Shown here in pieces: positions 16,344 through 26,011 of a stretch of DNA of 64,000 nucleotides (position 1 is the stretch's first letter; every line of letters starts with the position of its first letter). Both the position numbers and the translations under genes were made by a program. Location: the NCBI RefSeq assembly GCF_014655295.1, contig NZ_BNBI01000018.1, forward strand, positions 103,281 through 167,280, given 5' to 3'. The stretch comes from Streptomyces fumanus. GTDB lineage: Bacteria; Actinomycetota; Actinomycetes; Streptomycetales; Streptomycetaceae. The notes under the pieces are model-generated. The model was not told where the DNA came from, did not search any database, and was given only the letters and a program-made list of their open reading frames with translations.

Positions 16344-17017
16344 TGTCCCGCGCAGCGCTTCTCGTCCTGGCCGACGGCCGCTTCCCGGCCGGCGGGCACG
16401 CCCACTCCGGTGGTGCCGAGGCGGCCGTACGGGCGGGGCGGATCACCGGCGCCGGGGAGCTGGCGGAGTTCTGCCGGGGCCGGCTGCACACCACCGGGCT
16501 GGTGTCGGCCGCCCTCGCCGCGTCCGCCGCGCTCGGCATGGACCCGGCGGGACTGGACGCCGCCGCCGACGCGCGCACCCCCTCGCCCGCCCTGCGGGGG
16601 GCGGCCCGCCGACTGGGCCGGCAGTTGCTGCGGGCCGCGCGGGCGACCTGGCCGTCCGCCGAGCTCGACGCCCTCGCCCGGGACTTCCCCAAGGGCGCCC
16701 ACCAGCCCGTCGTCCTCGGACTCGCGGCCCGCGCGGCGGGGCTCGGGGCGGCGGACGCGGCGTACTGCTCGGCGTACGAGAGCGTCGGCGGGGCGGCCTC
16801 GGCGACGGTACGGCTGCTGAGCCTGGACCCGCTCGACGCCACCGGGGTGCTGGCACGCCTGGCACCGGAGGTCGACCTGGTGGTGGACCGGGCGGTGGCG
16901 GCGGCGCGGGAGGCCCTCGCCGAGGGGCCCGAGACGCTGCCCGGCGCGTCGGCGCCGCTGCTGGAGATCCTCGCCGAGACCCACGCCGCATCGCCCGCGC
17001 GGCTGTTCGCGTCCTAG
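16343..17017 (+). CDS. ureF: urease accessory protein UreF
   Basis: A 224-residue UreF, the all-helical accessory factor that joins UreD and UreG in the apo-urease activation complex. Seen: LLVLADGRFPAGGHAHSGGAEAAV (family N-terminal block), LAEFCRGRLHTTGLVSAALAA, and PKGAHQPVVLGLAARAAGL. The ATG overlaps the ureC stop by 1 bp. A C-rich 129-bp spacer separates it from ureG. Sequence identity in this family is low, so the call leans on position as well as motifs. Confidence 0.92.
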   Translation: MSRAALLVLADGRFPAGGHAHSGGAEAAVRAGRITGAGELAEFCRGRLHTTGLVSAALAASAALGMDPAGLDAAADARTPSPALRGAARRLGRQLLRAARATWPSAELDALARDFPKGAHQPVVLGLAARAAGLGAADAAYCSAYESVGGAASATVRLLSLDPLDATGVLARLAPEVDLVVDRAVAAAREALAEGPETLPGASAPLLEILAETHAASPARLFAS

Positions 17018-17028
17018 GGACGCGATCC

Positions 17029-17135
17029 CCGCCTCCCCCCCCGTCCGCCCGAACCCCCGGACCCGCCCGCCTTCCGGGGCCCGTCCCCGTTCACCCCCGC
17101 CCGTCCCCCCGCCCCGGACGGGCCCCCACCTTGAG
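17029..17135 (+). other. strongly C-rich, G-poor spacer inside the urease operon
   Basis: The ureF-ureG gap is dominated by C runs on the plus strand, with few stable hairpins. In RNA this is the composition of Rho-loading (rut-like) sites, and it is unlike the other, balanced-GC spacers in the operon. It may only reflect neutral drift. Confidence 0.3.
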
Positions 17136-17146
17136 GAGCCGTTCCC

Positions 17147-17826
<680 letters not shown>

Positions 17827-17830
<4 letters not shown>

Positions 17831-18582
17831 CGGCCGCCGTCACCGCCACCGCCCGCATCCACGCCCGCCCCGACGGACGGGGCGGCACCGCCCTGCCGGT
17901 GCTGGCCGGCGAGGGCCCCCTGGCGCCCCGGCGGACCCGGGGTACGGCCGGCGAGGCGTCCGTCGTGCTGGTCGGCGCGATGAGCGGACCGCTCGGCGGC
18001 GACCGCCTCCGGGTGGAGACCGAGGTCGCCGAGGGCGCCAGACTGCGCGTCGGCTCCGCGGCGGCCACCCTCGCCCTGCCCGGCCGGCACCAGGACGAGG
18101 CCCGCTACGACGTGCGGCTCACCGTCGCCGACGGCGGCGAACTGCGCTGGTTGCCCGAGCAGTTGATCTCCGCGGGCGGCAGCGACCTGTACGTCACCAC
18201 CCGGGCCGACCTCGCGGCGAGGGCCCGGCTGGTGCTGCGCGAGGAACAGGTGCTCGGCCGGACCGGGGAGGAACCGGGCCGGCTCACCAGCCGCCTCACC
18301 GTGCGGATCGCCGGCCGCTGTGTGCTGGACCAGGAGCTGTCCTGCGGCCCCGGCGCCCCGGGCGGCTGGGACGGCCCCGCCGTCCTGGCAGGACACCGCG
18401 CCGTCGGGCAGATCGTCGTGGTCCGTCCGGAGTTCGCCCCGCACCCGCCGGCCGCCCGGGTGTGCCCGGCGGGCGCCGCGGTGCTGCCGCTGGCCGGGCC
18501 CGCCGTGCTGCTGACGGCCGTCGCCCCGGACGCCCTGCAACTGCGCCGGGCGCTGGACGAGGCGCTGGCGGCGCTGGGCTGA
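17827..18582 (+). CDS. ureD: urease accessory protein UreD (UreH)
   Basis: A 251-residue UreD scaffold protein binding apo-urease and UreF/UreG. Seen: ARIHARPDGRGGTALPVLAGEGPLAPRRTR, GDRLRVETEVAEGARLRVGSAAATLALPG, and ELRWLPEQLISAGGSDLYVTTRADL with the conserved WLPEQLI block. The GTG start overlaps the ureG stop by 4 bp (GTGA). Last gene of ureABCFGD. No ureE, urea transporter or nickel permease is adjacent. Confidence 0.94.
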
Positions 18583-18711
18583 CGCTCCGTCGGCCGAACG
18601 GCTCTCTCCGTTTATCGGATTGGCAAAGAACCCGCGCCGCCTCTGTTCTCGGCGAACACACAGCCGAGAGGATCCCCTTGTTCATCGCACGGATGTCCGG
18701 GGAGGGTCCAC

Positions 18712-20319
18712 TTGAGGAACAGACGACTGAGGCGGAGCACGGCGGCGCTCGCGTCCGCCGGAACGCTGGTGACCGCGACGCTGATAGCGGGCGCCGTCAC
18801 CGCTCCCGCGGCGAGCGCCAGCCCGGCCGCCCGGCACGGGCAGCCCCAGGACCGCGAGGCCAAGGGCGCGGCCGTCGCCGCGGCCCGGGCCGCCCAGGCG
18901 GGCATCGACTGGCAGGACTGCCCCGCCGACTGGAACCTGCCCAAGCCGATCCAGTGCGGCTGGGTCACGGTCCCGGTCGACTACGCCAAGCCGAACGGCA
19001 AGCAGATCAAGCTCGCCGTCGACCGCATCGGCAACACCGGCACCCCGGCCCAGCGCCAGGGCGCCCTCATCTACAACCCCGGCGGCCCCGGCGGCTCGGG
19101 TTTGCGCTTCCCCACCCGGGTCACCAACAAGAACGCCGTGTGGGCGAAGGCGGCCCAGGCGTACGACTTCGTGGGCTTCGACCCGCGCGGCGTCGGCAGG
19201 TCGGCGCCCATCTCCTGCGTCGACCCGCAGGAGTTCGTCAAGGCGCCCAAGCCCGACCCGGTGCCCGACTCCGAGGCCGACAAGCTCGCCCAGCGCAAGC
19301 TGGCCCGGGAGTACGCCGAGGGCTGCTACGAGCGCAGCGGCGCGATGCTGCCGCACATGACCACGCCGAACACCGCCCGCGACCTCGACGTGATCCGCGC
19401 CGCGCTCGGCGAGAAGCAGCTCAACTACCTCGGTGTCTCCTACGGCACCTACCTCGGCGCCGTCTACGGCACCCTCTTCCCGGGCCACGTCCGCCGCATG
19501 GTCGTGGACAGCGTGGTCAACCCCTCGCGGGAGAAGATCTGGTACCAGGCCAACCTGGACCAGGACGTGGCCTTCGAGACCCGCTGGCAGGACTGGCAGG
19601 ACTGGGTCGCGAAGAACGACGCCACCTACCACCTCGGCGACACCCGCGCCGAGGTCCAGGCCCAGTGGCTGAAGCTGCGCGCCACCGCCAAGAAGAACCC
19701 GATCGGCGGGGTCGTCGGCCCGGCCGAGCTGCTCGGCTTCTTCCAGAGCGCCCCGTACTACGACTCCTCCTGGGCGCCGGTCGCCTCGGTCTTCAGCAAG
19801 TACGTCGCCGGGGACACCCAGGCGCTGGTGGACGCCGCCGCCCCCGACCTGTCGGACACCGCGGGCAACGCCTCCTCGGAGAACGGCAACGCCGTCTACA
19901 CGGCGGTCGAGTGCACGGACGCCAAGTGGCCGACGAACTGGAAGACCTGGGACCGGGACAACACCCGGCTGCACCGTGACCACCCGTTCCTGACCTGGTC
20001 CAACGCCTGGATGAACCTGCCCTGCGCGACCTGGCCGGTCAAGCAGCACACCCCGCTGGAGGTGAAGACCGGCAAGGGCCTGCCGCCGGTGCTGATCGTC
20101 CAGTCCGAGCGGGACGCGGCCACCCCGTACGGCGGCGCCGTCGAACTGCACCAGCGGTTCAAGGGCTCCCGCCTGATCACCGAGAAGGACGCCGGTTCGC
20201 ACGGCGTCACCAGCCTGGTCAACCCGTGCGTCAACGACCGGGTCGACACCTACCTGCTCACCGGCGAGGTGGACGGCCGGGACGTCACCTGCGCCCCGCA
20301 CGCCACGCCGAAGCCGTAG
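18712..20319 (+). CDS. secreted S33-family alpha/beta-hydrolase (tripeptidyl aminopeptidase-like)
   Basis: A 535-residue secreted peptidase of the Streptomyces TAP/SlpD type. Signal peptide: LRNRRLRRSTAALASAGTLV with a basic start, a hydrophobic core and an AASASPAAR cleavage region. Oxyanion block NPGGPGGSGLRF; nucleophile Ser in YLGVSYGTYLGAVYG; Asp in LIVQSERDAATPYGG; His in DAGSHGVTSLVNPCV, followed by the family's C-terminal Cys. Releases N-terminal peptides from secreted substrates. Start is TTG, preceded by GGAGGG. Monocistronic, with its own terminator. Confidence 0.92.
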   Translation: MRNRRLRRSTAALASAGTLVTATLIAGAVTAPAASASPAARHGQPQDREAKGAAVAAARAAQAGIDWQDCPADWNLPKPIQCGWVTVPVDYAKPNGKQIKLAVDRIGNTGTPAQRQGALIYNPGGPGGSGLRFPTRVTNKNAVWAKAAQAYDFVGFDPRGVGRSAPISCVDPQEFVKAPKPDPVPDSEADKLAQRKLAREYAEGCYERSGAMLPHMTTPNTARDLDVIRAALGEKQLNYLGVSYGTYLGAVYGTLFPGHVRRMVVDSVVNPSREKIWYQANLDQDVAFETRWQDWQDWVAKNDATYHLGDTRAEVQAQWLKLRATAKKNPIGGVVGPAELLGFFQSAPYYDSSWAPVASVFSKYVAGDTQALVDAAAPDLSDTAGNASSENGNAVYTAVECTDAKWPTNWKTWDRDNTRLHRDHPFLTWSNAWMNLPCATWPVKQHTPLEVKTGKGLPPVLIVQSERDAATPYGGAVELHQRFKGSRLITEKDAGSHGVTSLVNPCVNDRVDTYLLTGEVDGRDVTCAPHATPKP

Positions 20320-20336
20320 CGGCCCCACGCACGACA

Positions 20337-20363
20337 GGGGCGGCCGGGACCACCGGCCGCCCC
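20337..20363 (+). terminator. intrinsic terminator after the S33 peptidase gene
   Basis: Perfect 11-bp stem (GGGGCGGCCGG arm at 20337-20347, complement at 20353-20363) with a 5-nt loop, followed by TTCT. It lies 18 bp after the stop codon. It can also terminate the convergent reductase gene. Confidence 0.75.
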
Positions 20364-20383
20364 TTCTCCGTCTCCCGGTGCGC

Positions 20384-21406
20384 TCAGGCCAGCCAGGCGT
20401 CCTCGGCCGCGTAGTCGAAGAGGTTCCCGTACGACTGGGCCATCTTCGGGTACGCCTCCCGCCAGTCCCGGCCGGCGAGCCGGCGTTCGATGAAGGCGAC
20501 GGTCTCCGGGAGCGTCTCGGCGTAGTGGCTCACCGGCCGGTAGCCCAGTTCCCGTTCGGCCGCGGTCATGGCGCACACCACCGGTGCCGGCACCGACCAG
20601 GGCGTGTCGCCCACCCCCTCGGCGGGCGGCGGGCCGTCCACCAGCACGTCCTCGGCCTCGACACCCATCACCGCGTCGATCGCCGCCCCGATCCCGGCCA
20701 CCGTCGGCGCATCCGGGTCCACCGCGTTCAGCACCCGGGTCCCCGGCCGCGCGGCGGCCAGCCGGACCAGCTCGGCGACATTGCCCACCGCCGCCGGATG
20801 GAACCGGCTGGCACCCCGGTAGGCCAGCACCCGGCGGCGCCGGCCGTCGAGGTTGCGCTTGACGAACCACAGCTCGCGCGGGGTGCGGCAGTACGGCCCG
20901 TGCACCGCGCCCGCCCGCAGCAGCGTCACCGGCAGCGCGTCCCCCGCGCCCAGCAGCTCCCGCTCCAGCGCGGCCTTGCGGGTGCTGTACGAGGCGTCGC
21001 CCGGCCGGACCGTGCGCTGCCCCTCGGTGAGCGGCACCGGGTACTCGGGGAAGCCGCCGGGCCGGTCCTGGGTGTCGAAGCCGCGGCCCTGGTCGTCCTC
21101 GTACACCGAGACGCTGGAGATCACCACCGCCGAGCCGATCCGCCCGGCCAGCGCCGTCAACTGCCGGGCGTGCGCGGGCCCGTAGGCCACCGTGTCGACC
21201 AGTACGTCACAGCCGTCGCCGACCGCCGACGCGAGGGCCGCGTCGTCCTCCCGGTCGGCCCGCACCGCCCGTACGCCGTCCGGCCAGTCGCGGCCCCGGC
21301 CGCCGCCCCGGGAGACGGCGGTCACCTCCCAGCCCTCCCCGGCCAGCGCCCGTACCACCGCCCGCCCGATCTGTCCCGTCGCTCCGACCACCACAGCACG
21401 TGTCAT
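20384..21406 (-). CDS. NAD-dependent epimerase/dehydratase-family (SDR-like) reductase
   Basis: A 340-residue extended-SDR protein. Rossmann motif VVVGATGQIGRAVVRAL at the N-terminus; DTVAYGPAHARQL and VVISSVSVYED; the YxxxK motif in YSTRKAALERE. The C-terminal half has a substrate-domain character (RVLNAVDPDAPTVAGIGAAI, ELGYRPVSHYAETLPETVAFIE). The open frame continues upstream, but MTRAVVVGATG is the natural start. The substrate is not evident; the family includes nucleoside-sugar epimerases and RNA-binding paralogues. It lies between two convergent or tandem unrelated genes. Confidence 0.85.
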   Translation of the reverse strand: MTRAVVVGATGQIGRAVVRALAGEGWEVTAVSRGGGRGRDWPDGVRAVRADREDDAALASAVGDGCDVLVDTVAYGPAHARQLTALAGRIGSAVVISSVSVYEDDQGRGFDTQDRPGGFPEYPVPLTEGQRTVRPGDASYSTRKAALERELLGAGDALPVTLLRAGAVHGPYCRTPRELWFVKRNLDGRRRRVLAYRGASRFHPAAVGNVAELVRLAAARPGTRVLNAVDPDAPTVAGIGAAIDAVMGVEAEDVLVDGPPPAEGVGDTPWSVPAPVVCAMTAAERELGYRPVSHYAETLPETVAFIERRLAGRDWREAYPKMAQSYGNLFDYAAEDAWLA

Positions 21407-21465
21407 ACCGGGACCGTAGGCACGCCGGGGCCGCGCGCGCCACGGGCCTTCGCCGACAGCAGAGC

Positions 21466-22185
21466 TCAGGTGAGCGGCATCCGGGGGAAGCGCCGGGCCC
21501 GGGTGCCCCGTTCGGCCTCGGCCTTGACGTCGGCCGCGTACCGGTCGACGTACTCCTGGCCGGACAGCTCCAGGACGGCGTACATGATCTCGTCGGTGAC
21601 CGCGCGCAGGACCGCCTTCTCCTGTTCCATCCCGGCGTAGCGGGAGAAGTCCAGGGGCGCGCCGAAGCGGATGACCACGGGGCGGACGCGGGGCAGTTTG
21701 CGGCCGGGCGGCTGGGCCTCGAAGGTGCCGATCATCGCGCACGGCACGACCGGCACCCCGGCCCGCAGCGCCATCACCGCGACGCCGACCTTGCCCTTGT
21801 AGAGGCGCCCGTCGTGGGACCGGGTGCCCTCGGGGTAGATGCCGAGCAGCTCGCCCCGGGAGAGGACGCGCAGCCCCTCGGTGATGGCGGCCCGGCCCGC
21901 GTCCTTGCCCGACCGGTCGACCGGGATCTGCCCGGCGGCGCGGAAGAACGCGGCGGTCAGCCGCCCCTTCAGGCCCGGCCCGGTGAAGTACTCGGCCTTC
22001 GCCAGGAAGGTGATCCGGCGCTTGAGGACGGCCGGCATCAGGAAGTGGTCCGAGAACGACAGGTGGTTGCCGGCGACGATGGCCGCCCCGGACGCCGGCA
22101 CCTGGTCCAGACCCTCGATGCGGGGCCGGAAGACCAGTCGCAGCAGCGGGCCCAGGAGCACGAATCTGAGCAGGTTGTAGAACAC
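21466..22185 (-). CDS. 1-acyl-sn-glycerol-3-phosphate acyltransferase (PlsC family)
   Basis: A 239-residue acyltransferase with the membrane-anchoring N-terminus VFYNLLRFVLLGPLLRLVF, the HX4D block NHLSFSDHF, the substrate motif GIYPEGTRSHDGRLYKGKVG and VVPCAMIGTFEAQPPG. Expected to acylate lysophosphatidate (or a related lipid) in phospholipid synthesis at the membrane. I take the GTG with AGAGG upstream; the longer open frame lacks family homology N-terminally. Monocistronic. Streptomyces carry several paralogues, so the exact acceptor is uncertain. Confidence 0.9.
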   Translation of the reverse strand: MFYNLLRFVLLGPLLRLVFRPRIEGLDQVPASGAAIVAGNHLSFSDHFLMPAVLKRRITFLAKAEYFTGPGLKGRLTAAFFRAAGQIPVDRSGKDAGRAAITEGLRVLSRGELLGIYPEGTRSHDGRLYKGKVGVAVMALRAGVPVVPCAMIGTFEAQPPGRKLPRVRPVVIRFGAPLDFSRYAGMEQEKAVLRAVTDEIMYAVLELSGQEYVDRYAADVKAEAERGTRARRFPRMPLT

Positions 22186-22469
22186 GGATCGCCTCTCGCT
22201 CGCACCGGAGAACCCCTGAGGACGATGTTGACAGGCGGACGGCCGGAAGGGACCCCCTCGGACCCGGCGGCCCGAAGGGACCGCCCCCGGCCCGGTGGCC
22301 CGAGCCACCCCGCGGACCTCGTGTCCCGGGGCAGCGTCCCGGTCCGTCCGGGCGGTGATCGGGGCCCGCCTTGCCGTACTGCGAGTAACAAGTTGATCAT
22401 GCCAACCGGGAGCCTCGGGCAATGATGTCCGGATGTCCGGGGCGTCGGCAGGTCCGCCAGGAGTTTCGT

Positions 22470-22649
22470 ATGCACCCCATGAACCAGCCCGAGGTCACGG
22501 TCGACCAGGCGCGCGAGGACTACGACGCGCACCGCCGGTACTGCCGCCAGTGCCACGCCGACGCCGCGCCCTGCCCCGCGGCCAAGCACCTGCGCCGCGT
22601 CTACAACAACGCGGCCCGCGCCGCCGTCCGCCCCCCGGGAACCCGCTGA
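22470..22649 (+). CDS. small Cys-containing conserved-looking protein
   Basis: A 59-residue protein starting MHPMNQPEVTVDQAREDYDA with the motif RYCRQCHADAAPCPAAKHL: CxxC-H-x5-C spacing suggests metal binding or a structural Cys cluster. The ATG has AGGAG at 22459-22463 with 6-nt spacing, and the third-position GC bias is normal. It stands alone between the acyltransferase and the MFS gene. I do not recognise a named family; similar short proteins occur in Streptomyces as hypotheticals. Confidence 0.65.
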   Translation: MHPMNQPEVTVDQAREDYDAHRRYCRQCHADAAPCPAAKHLRRVYNNAARAAVRPPGTR

Positions 22650-22691
22650 GCCCGGCGGCGCCCGGCATCCCCGGGCGCCGCACGGCGGACC

Positions 22692-24212
22692 TCAGAACCT
22701 CGGCACCGGCGCCTGCTCCTCCACCAGGGCCGCCGCCTCCGCCTCGCTCTGCACCGAGGGCGGGGAGCCGGCCAGCGGCTTGCGCGCGGTCTCCTTCATG
22801 CAGGCCACCGCGATCACACCGATCAGGGCCGCGGCCATCGAGTAGTAGGCGGGCATCATGTCCGAGCCGGTCGCCCCGATCAGCGCGGTGATCACCAGCG
22901 GGGTGGTGCCGCCGAACAGGGACGTCGACAGGTTGTAGCCCACCGACAGGGACCCGTAGCGCACCGGCGTGGGGAACATCGCCGGCAGCGCCGCCGACAT
23001 CGTGCCCAGCAGACAGACCAGCGACAGGCCCAGCATCAGCATCCCCGCCGCGACCGCCGCCAGGCCGCCCTGCCGCACCAGCAGGAACGAGGGCGCGGAC
23101 AGCACCAGGAAGCCCAGCATCCCGGTCATCAGCACCGGCCTGCGGCCGTACCGGTCGGAGAGCCGGCCCACCCGGTTGACGATCAGCATCAGCACCACCA
23201 TCGTCACCACCAGGATCAGCAGCCCGTGGGTCTCGCTGTAGTCCAGCTCGTCCGAGAGGTACGTCGGCATGTACGACAGCAGCATGTAGTCGTTGATGTT
23301 GTACGCGCCGACCAGCGTCACGCACAGCAGCAGCGTCCGCCAGTGCTGCCGGAAGATCTTCGCGAGGTCGCCCCGGGTGGTGGTCTCCACCGCGTCCGCC
23401 GCCTCGGAGATGTGCACCGTGCCCTCCTCCAGCCTGAGGAAGGCGGGCGTGTCGTCCAGCTTCAGCCGCAGATAGAGGCCGACGATGCCGAGCGGACCGG
23501 CGACCAGGAACGGCACCCGCCAGCCCCAGGCGTCCATCTGGCCGGTGCCCAGCCAGGCGGTGAGCGCCGTGACCAGACCGGCCGCGCCGGTGTACCCGGC
23601 CAGCGTGCCCAGCTCCAGGAAGCTGCCGAAGAAGCCGCGCCGCTTGTCCGGGGCGTACTCCGCGATGAAGGTCGAGGCGCCCCCGTACTCGCCGCCGGTG
23701 GAGAAGCCCTGGAGCAGCCGGAACACGATCAGCAGCAGCGGCGACCAGAAGCCCACCGCGGCGTACGTCGGCAGCAGCCCGATCGCGAAGGTGCCGACCG
23801 CCATCAGGATCATCGTCAGCGCCAGGACCTTCTTGCGGCCGATCCGGTCGCCCATCGGCCCGAAGACCATGCCGCCGAGCGGACGCACCAGGAAGGCCAC
23901 GGCGAAGGTCGCGAAGGACGACAGCAACTGCGCGGTGTCACTGCCGGACGGGAAGAAGACCCGGCCGATGGTGCCGGCCAGATAGGCGTAGATGCCGAAG
24001 TCGAACCACTCCATGGCGTTGCCGAGGGAGGCCGCCTTGACCGCCCGCTTGACGGCCCGCTCGTCCGTCACCGTGATGTCCGACCTGCGCAGCCGCGGGT
24101 TCCGCCGGCGCCTGACGGCACGGAACAGGGTGGGGTGCCGCCTGACCGCTGCGGAGTCGGGCACGGGTCCGTGGTCGGTGGGGGACGTGGCGGGCTTCCT
24201 TTCCAGGGACAT
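22692..24212 (-). CDS. MFS transporter, metabolite:H+ symporter (ProP-like) family
   Basis: A 506-residue, 12-helix MFS permease of the MHS group. Seen: AMEWFDFGIYAYLAGTIGRVFFP (TM1, typical MHS WFDFGIY), RPLGGMVFGPMGDRIGRKKVL (MFS motif between TM2 and TM3), FSTGGEYGGASTFIAEYAPDKRRGFFGSFLELGT, and GRLSDRYGRRPVLM (repeat of the motif in the second half). Homologues carry proline/betaine, alpha-ketoglutarate or similar carboxylates with protons. A cytoplasmic N-terminal extension of about 55 residues is present. Divergent from the RpiB-like gene. Confidence 0.92.
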   Translation of the reverse strand: MSLERKPATSPTDHGPVPDSAAVRRHPTLFRAVRRRRNPRLRRSDITVTDERAVKRAVKAASLGNAMEWFDFGIYAYLAGTIGRVFFPSGSDTAQLLSSFATFAVAFLVRPLGGMVFGPMGDRIGRKKVLALTMILMAVGTFAIGLLPTYAAVGFWSPLLLIVFRLLQGFSTGGEYGGASTFIAEYAPDKRRGFFGSFLELGTLAGYTGAAGLVTALTAWLGTGQMDAWGWRVPFLVAGPLGIVGLYLRLKLDDTPAFLRLEEGTVHISEAADAVETTTRGDLAKIFRQHWRTLLLCVTLVGAYNINDYMLLSYMPTYLSDELDYSETHGLLILVVTMVVLMLIVNRVGRLSDRYGRRPVLMTGMLGFLVLSAPSFLLVRQGGLAAVAAGMLMLGLSLVCLLGTMSAALPAMFPTPVRYGSLSVGYNLSTSLFGGTTPLVITALIGATGSDMMPAYYSMAAALIGVIAVACMKETARKPLAGSPPSVQSEAEAAALVEEQAPVPRF

Positions 24213-24325
24213 ACCGCTCCAAACGGCACAATCGCATGTACATCAGCTTTCCAACCACGCCTGCCACACCATGCGGAATTCACTCGTCCGGATCGGTCGG
24301 CAAGTGGCGGAGTAGGCTTCGGGTC

Positions 24326-24781
24326 ATGCGGATCGCCGTCTCCTCAGACCTGGACGAACCCGTGGCCCGCCTCCTCGTCGAGGAGCTGCGCCGCCGCGGC
24401 CACGAGGTGCTGCCGCACGGGGCGCTGCGGCCCGGCGCCGACCCCCAGTGGGCGCCCTGCTCGGAGCAGGCCGCGCGGGACGTCGCCGACGGCCGGGCCG
24501 ACCAGGCCGTGGTGTGCTGCTGGACCGGCACCGGCGCCTCGATCGCCGCCAACAAGGTGCCGGGCGTCCGCGCCGCCCTGTGCGCCGACGCGTACACCGC
24601 CGACGGCGCCCGCCGCTGGAACGACGCCAACGTCCTCGCGCTCAGCCTCCGGCTGACCTCCGGGCCGCTGCTCACGGAGATCCTCGACGCCTGGTTCGCG
24701 GGCACGCCCAGCGAGGACCCCGAGGACCGGGGGAACGTCACGCACGTGGAGCGGCTCGACCGGAGCCGAGCCGCCCACTAG
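24326..24781 (+). CDS. RpiB/LacA/LacB-family sugar-phosphate isomerase
   Basis: A 151-residue RpiB-fold isomerase. N-terminus MRIAVSSDLDEPVARLLVEE; central VVCCWTGTGASIAANKVPGVRAAL (anion-hole GTGxSIAANK loop with the catalytic Cys region); ARRWNDANVLALSLRLTS. These interconvert ribose-5-P/ribulose-5-P or similar sugars. Length and motifs fit the broader family rather than canonical RpiB, so the substrate is open. It is convergent with rocD, stop codons about 10 bp apart. Confidence 0.88.
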   Translation: MRIAVSSDLDEPVARLLVEELRRRGHEVLPHGALRPGADPQWAPCSEQAARDVADGRADQAVVCCWTGTGASIAANKVPGVRAALCADAYTADGARRWNDANVLALSLRLTSGPLLTEILDAWFAGTPSEDPEDRGNVTHVERLDRSRAAH

Positions 24782-24790
24782 GTCCTGGTC

Positions 24791-26011
24791 TCAGGCCGTC
24801 AGCACCTTCTCCAGGGTGCTCAGCGCGCCCTCCAGCTCCGCCGCCGTGATCGTCAGCGGCGGGGCGAGCCGGATCGTGGAGCCGTGGGTGTCCTTGACCA
24901 GCACGCCCTCCCGCATCAGCCGCTCGCTGATCTCCCGGCCGGTGCCCAGCGCCGGGTCCACGTCCACGCCCGCCCACAGCCCCCGCGCCCGGAAGGCCAC
25001 CACTCCCCGGCCGACCAGCGCCGCCAGCCTCTCCCGGAGCAGGACGCCCAGCTCGGCCGCCCGGCGCTGGTACTCGCCCGTCTCCAGCAGCCCGACCACC
25101 GCCGTGCCCACCGCCGCGGCCAGCGGATTGCCGCCGAACGTCGAGCCGTGCTCGCCCGGCCGCAGCACCCCGAGCACGTCCCGCCGGCCCACCACCGCCG
25201 ACACCGGCACGATCCCGCCGCCCAGCGCCTTGCCGAGCAGCACCACGTCCGGGACGACCGACTCGTGCTGCACGGCGAGGGTGTGCCCGGTGCGCCCCAG
25301 CCCCGACTGGATCTCGTCCGCGATGAACAGGCACCCCGCGCGCCGGGTCACCTCCCGCACCCCGGCCAGATAGCCGTCGTCCGGGATCAGCACCCCCGCC
25401 TCGCCCTGCACCGGCTCGATCAGCACCGCCGCCGTCGTCCCGTCGACCGCCGCCTCCAGCGCCGCCAGGTCGTTGTACGGCACGATCCGGAAACCCGGCG
25501 TGAACGGCCCGAACCCGGACCGGGCCGACTCGTCGGTGGAGAAGCCCACGATCGTCGTCGTCCGGCCGTGGAAGTTGCCGGCCGCCACCACGATCGTCGC
25601 GGCGCCGTCCGGGACGCCCTTGACCTCGTAGGCCCACTTGCGGGCCACCTTGATGCCGCTCTCCACCGCCTCCGCGCCGGTGTTCATCGGCAGCACCGTC
25701 TCGGTGCCGGTGAGCGCGGCCAGTTGCTCGGCGAAACCGGCGAGGCGGTCGTGGTGGAAGGCGCGCGAGGTCAGTGTCAGCCGGTCGAGCTGGCGGTGCG
25801 CGGCCTCGACCAGCACCGGGTGCCGGTGCCCGAAGTTCAGCGCCGAGTACCCGGCCAGCAGGTCCAGGTAGCGGCGGCCCTCCACGTCCTCCATCCAGAC
25901 GCCCTCGGCGCGGGCGACCACCACCGGCAGCGGGTGGTAGTTGTGCGCGACGACGGGCTCCTCGGCGCGGATCAGCTCGGTGGACGTACGGGGGTGCGCG
26001 GACGCGGTCAT
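24791..26011 (-). CDS. rocD: ornithine aminotransferase
   Basis: A 406-residue class-III PLP aminotransferase moving the delta-amino group of ornithine to 2-oxoglutarate, giving glutamate semialdehyde. Seen: NYHPLPVVVARAEGVWMEDVEG, NTGAEAVESGIKVARKWAYEVKG, GNFHGRTTTIVGFS, LFIADEIQSGLGRTG (PLP Asp), LLGKALGGGIVPVSAVVG (Lys), and EHGSTFGGNPLAAAVG. Start MTASAHPRTS, with AGGAG, overlaps the ddaH stop by 4 bp (ATGA). Together with ddaH it channels methylarginine/arginine breakdown to glutamate. Confidence 0.94.
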   Translation of the reverse strand: MTASAHPRTSTELIRAEEPVVAHNYHPLPVVVARAEGVWMEDVEGRRYLDLLAGYSALNFGHRHPVLVEAAHRQLDRLTLTSRAFHHDRLAGFAEQLAALTGTETVLPMNTGAEAVESGIKVARKWAYEVKGVPDGAATIVVAAGNFHGRTTTIVGFSTDESARSGFGPFTPGFRIVPYNDLAALEAAVDGTTAAVLIEPVQGEAGVLIPDDGYLAGVREVTRRAGCLFIADEIQSGLGRTGHTLAVQHESVVPDVVLLGKALGGGIVPVSAVVGRRDVLGVLRPGEHGSTFGGNPLAAAVGTAVVGLLETGEYQRRAAELGVLLRERLAALVGRGVVAFRARGLWAGVDVDPALGTGREISERLMREGVLVKDTHGSTIRLAPPLTITAAELEGALSTLEKVLTA

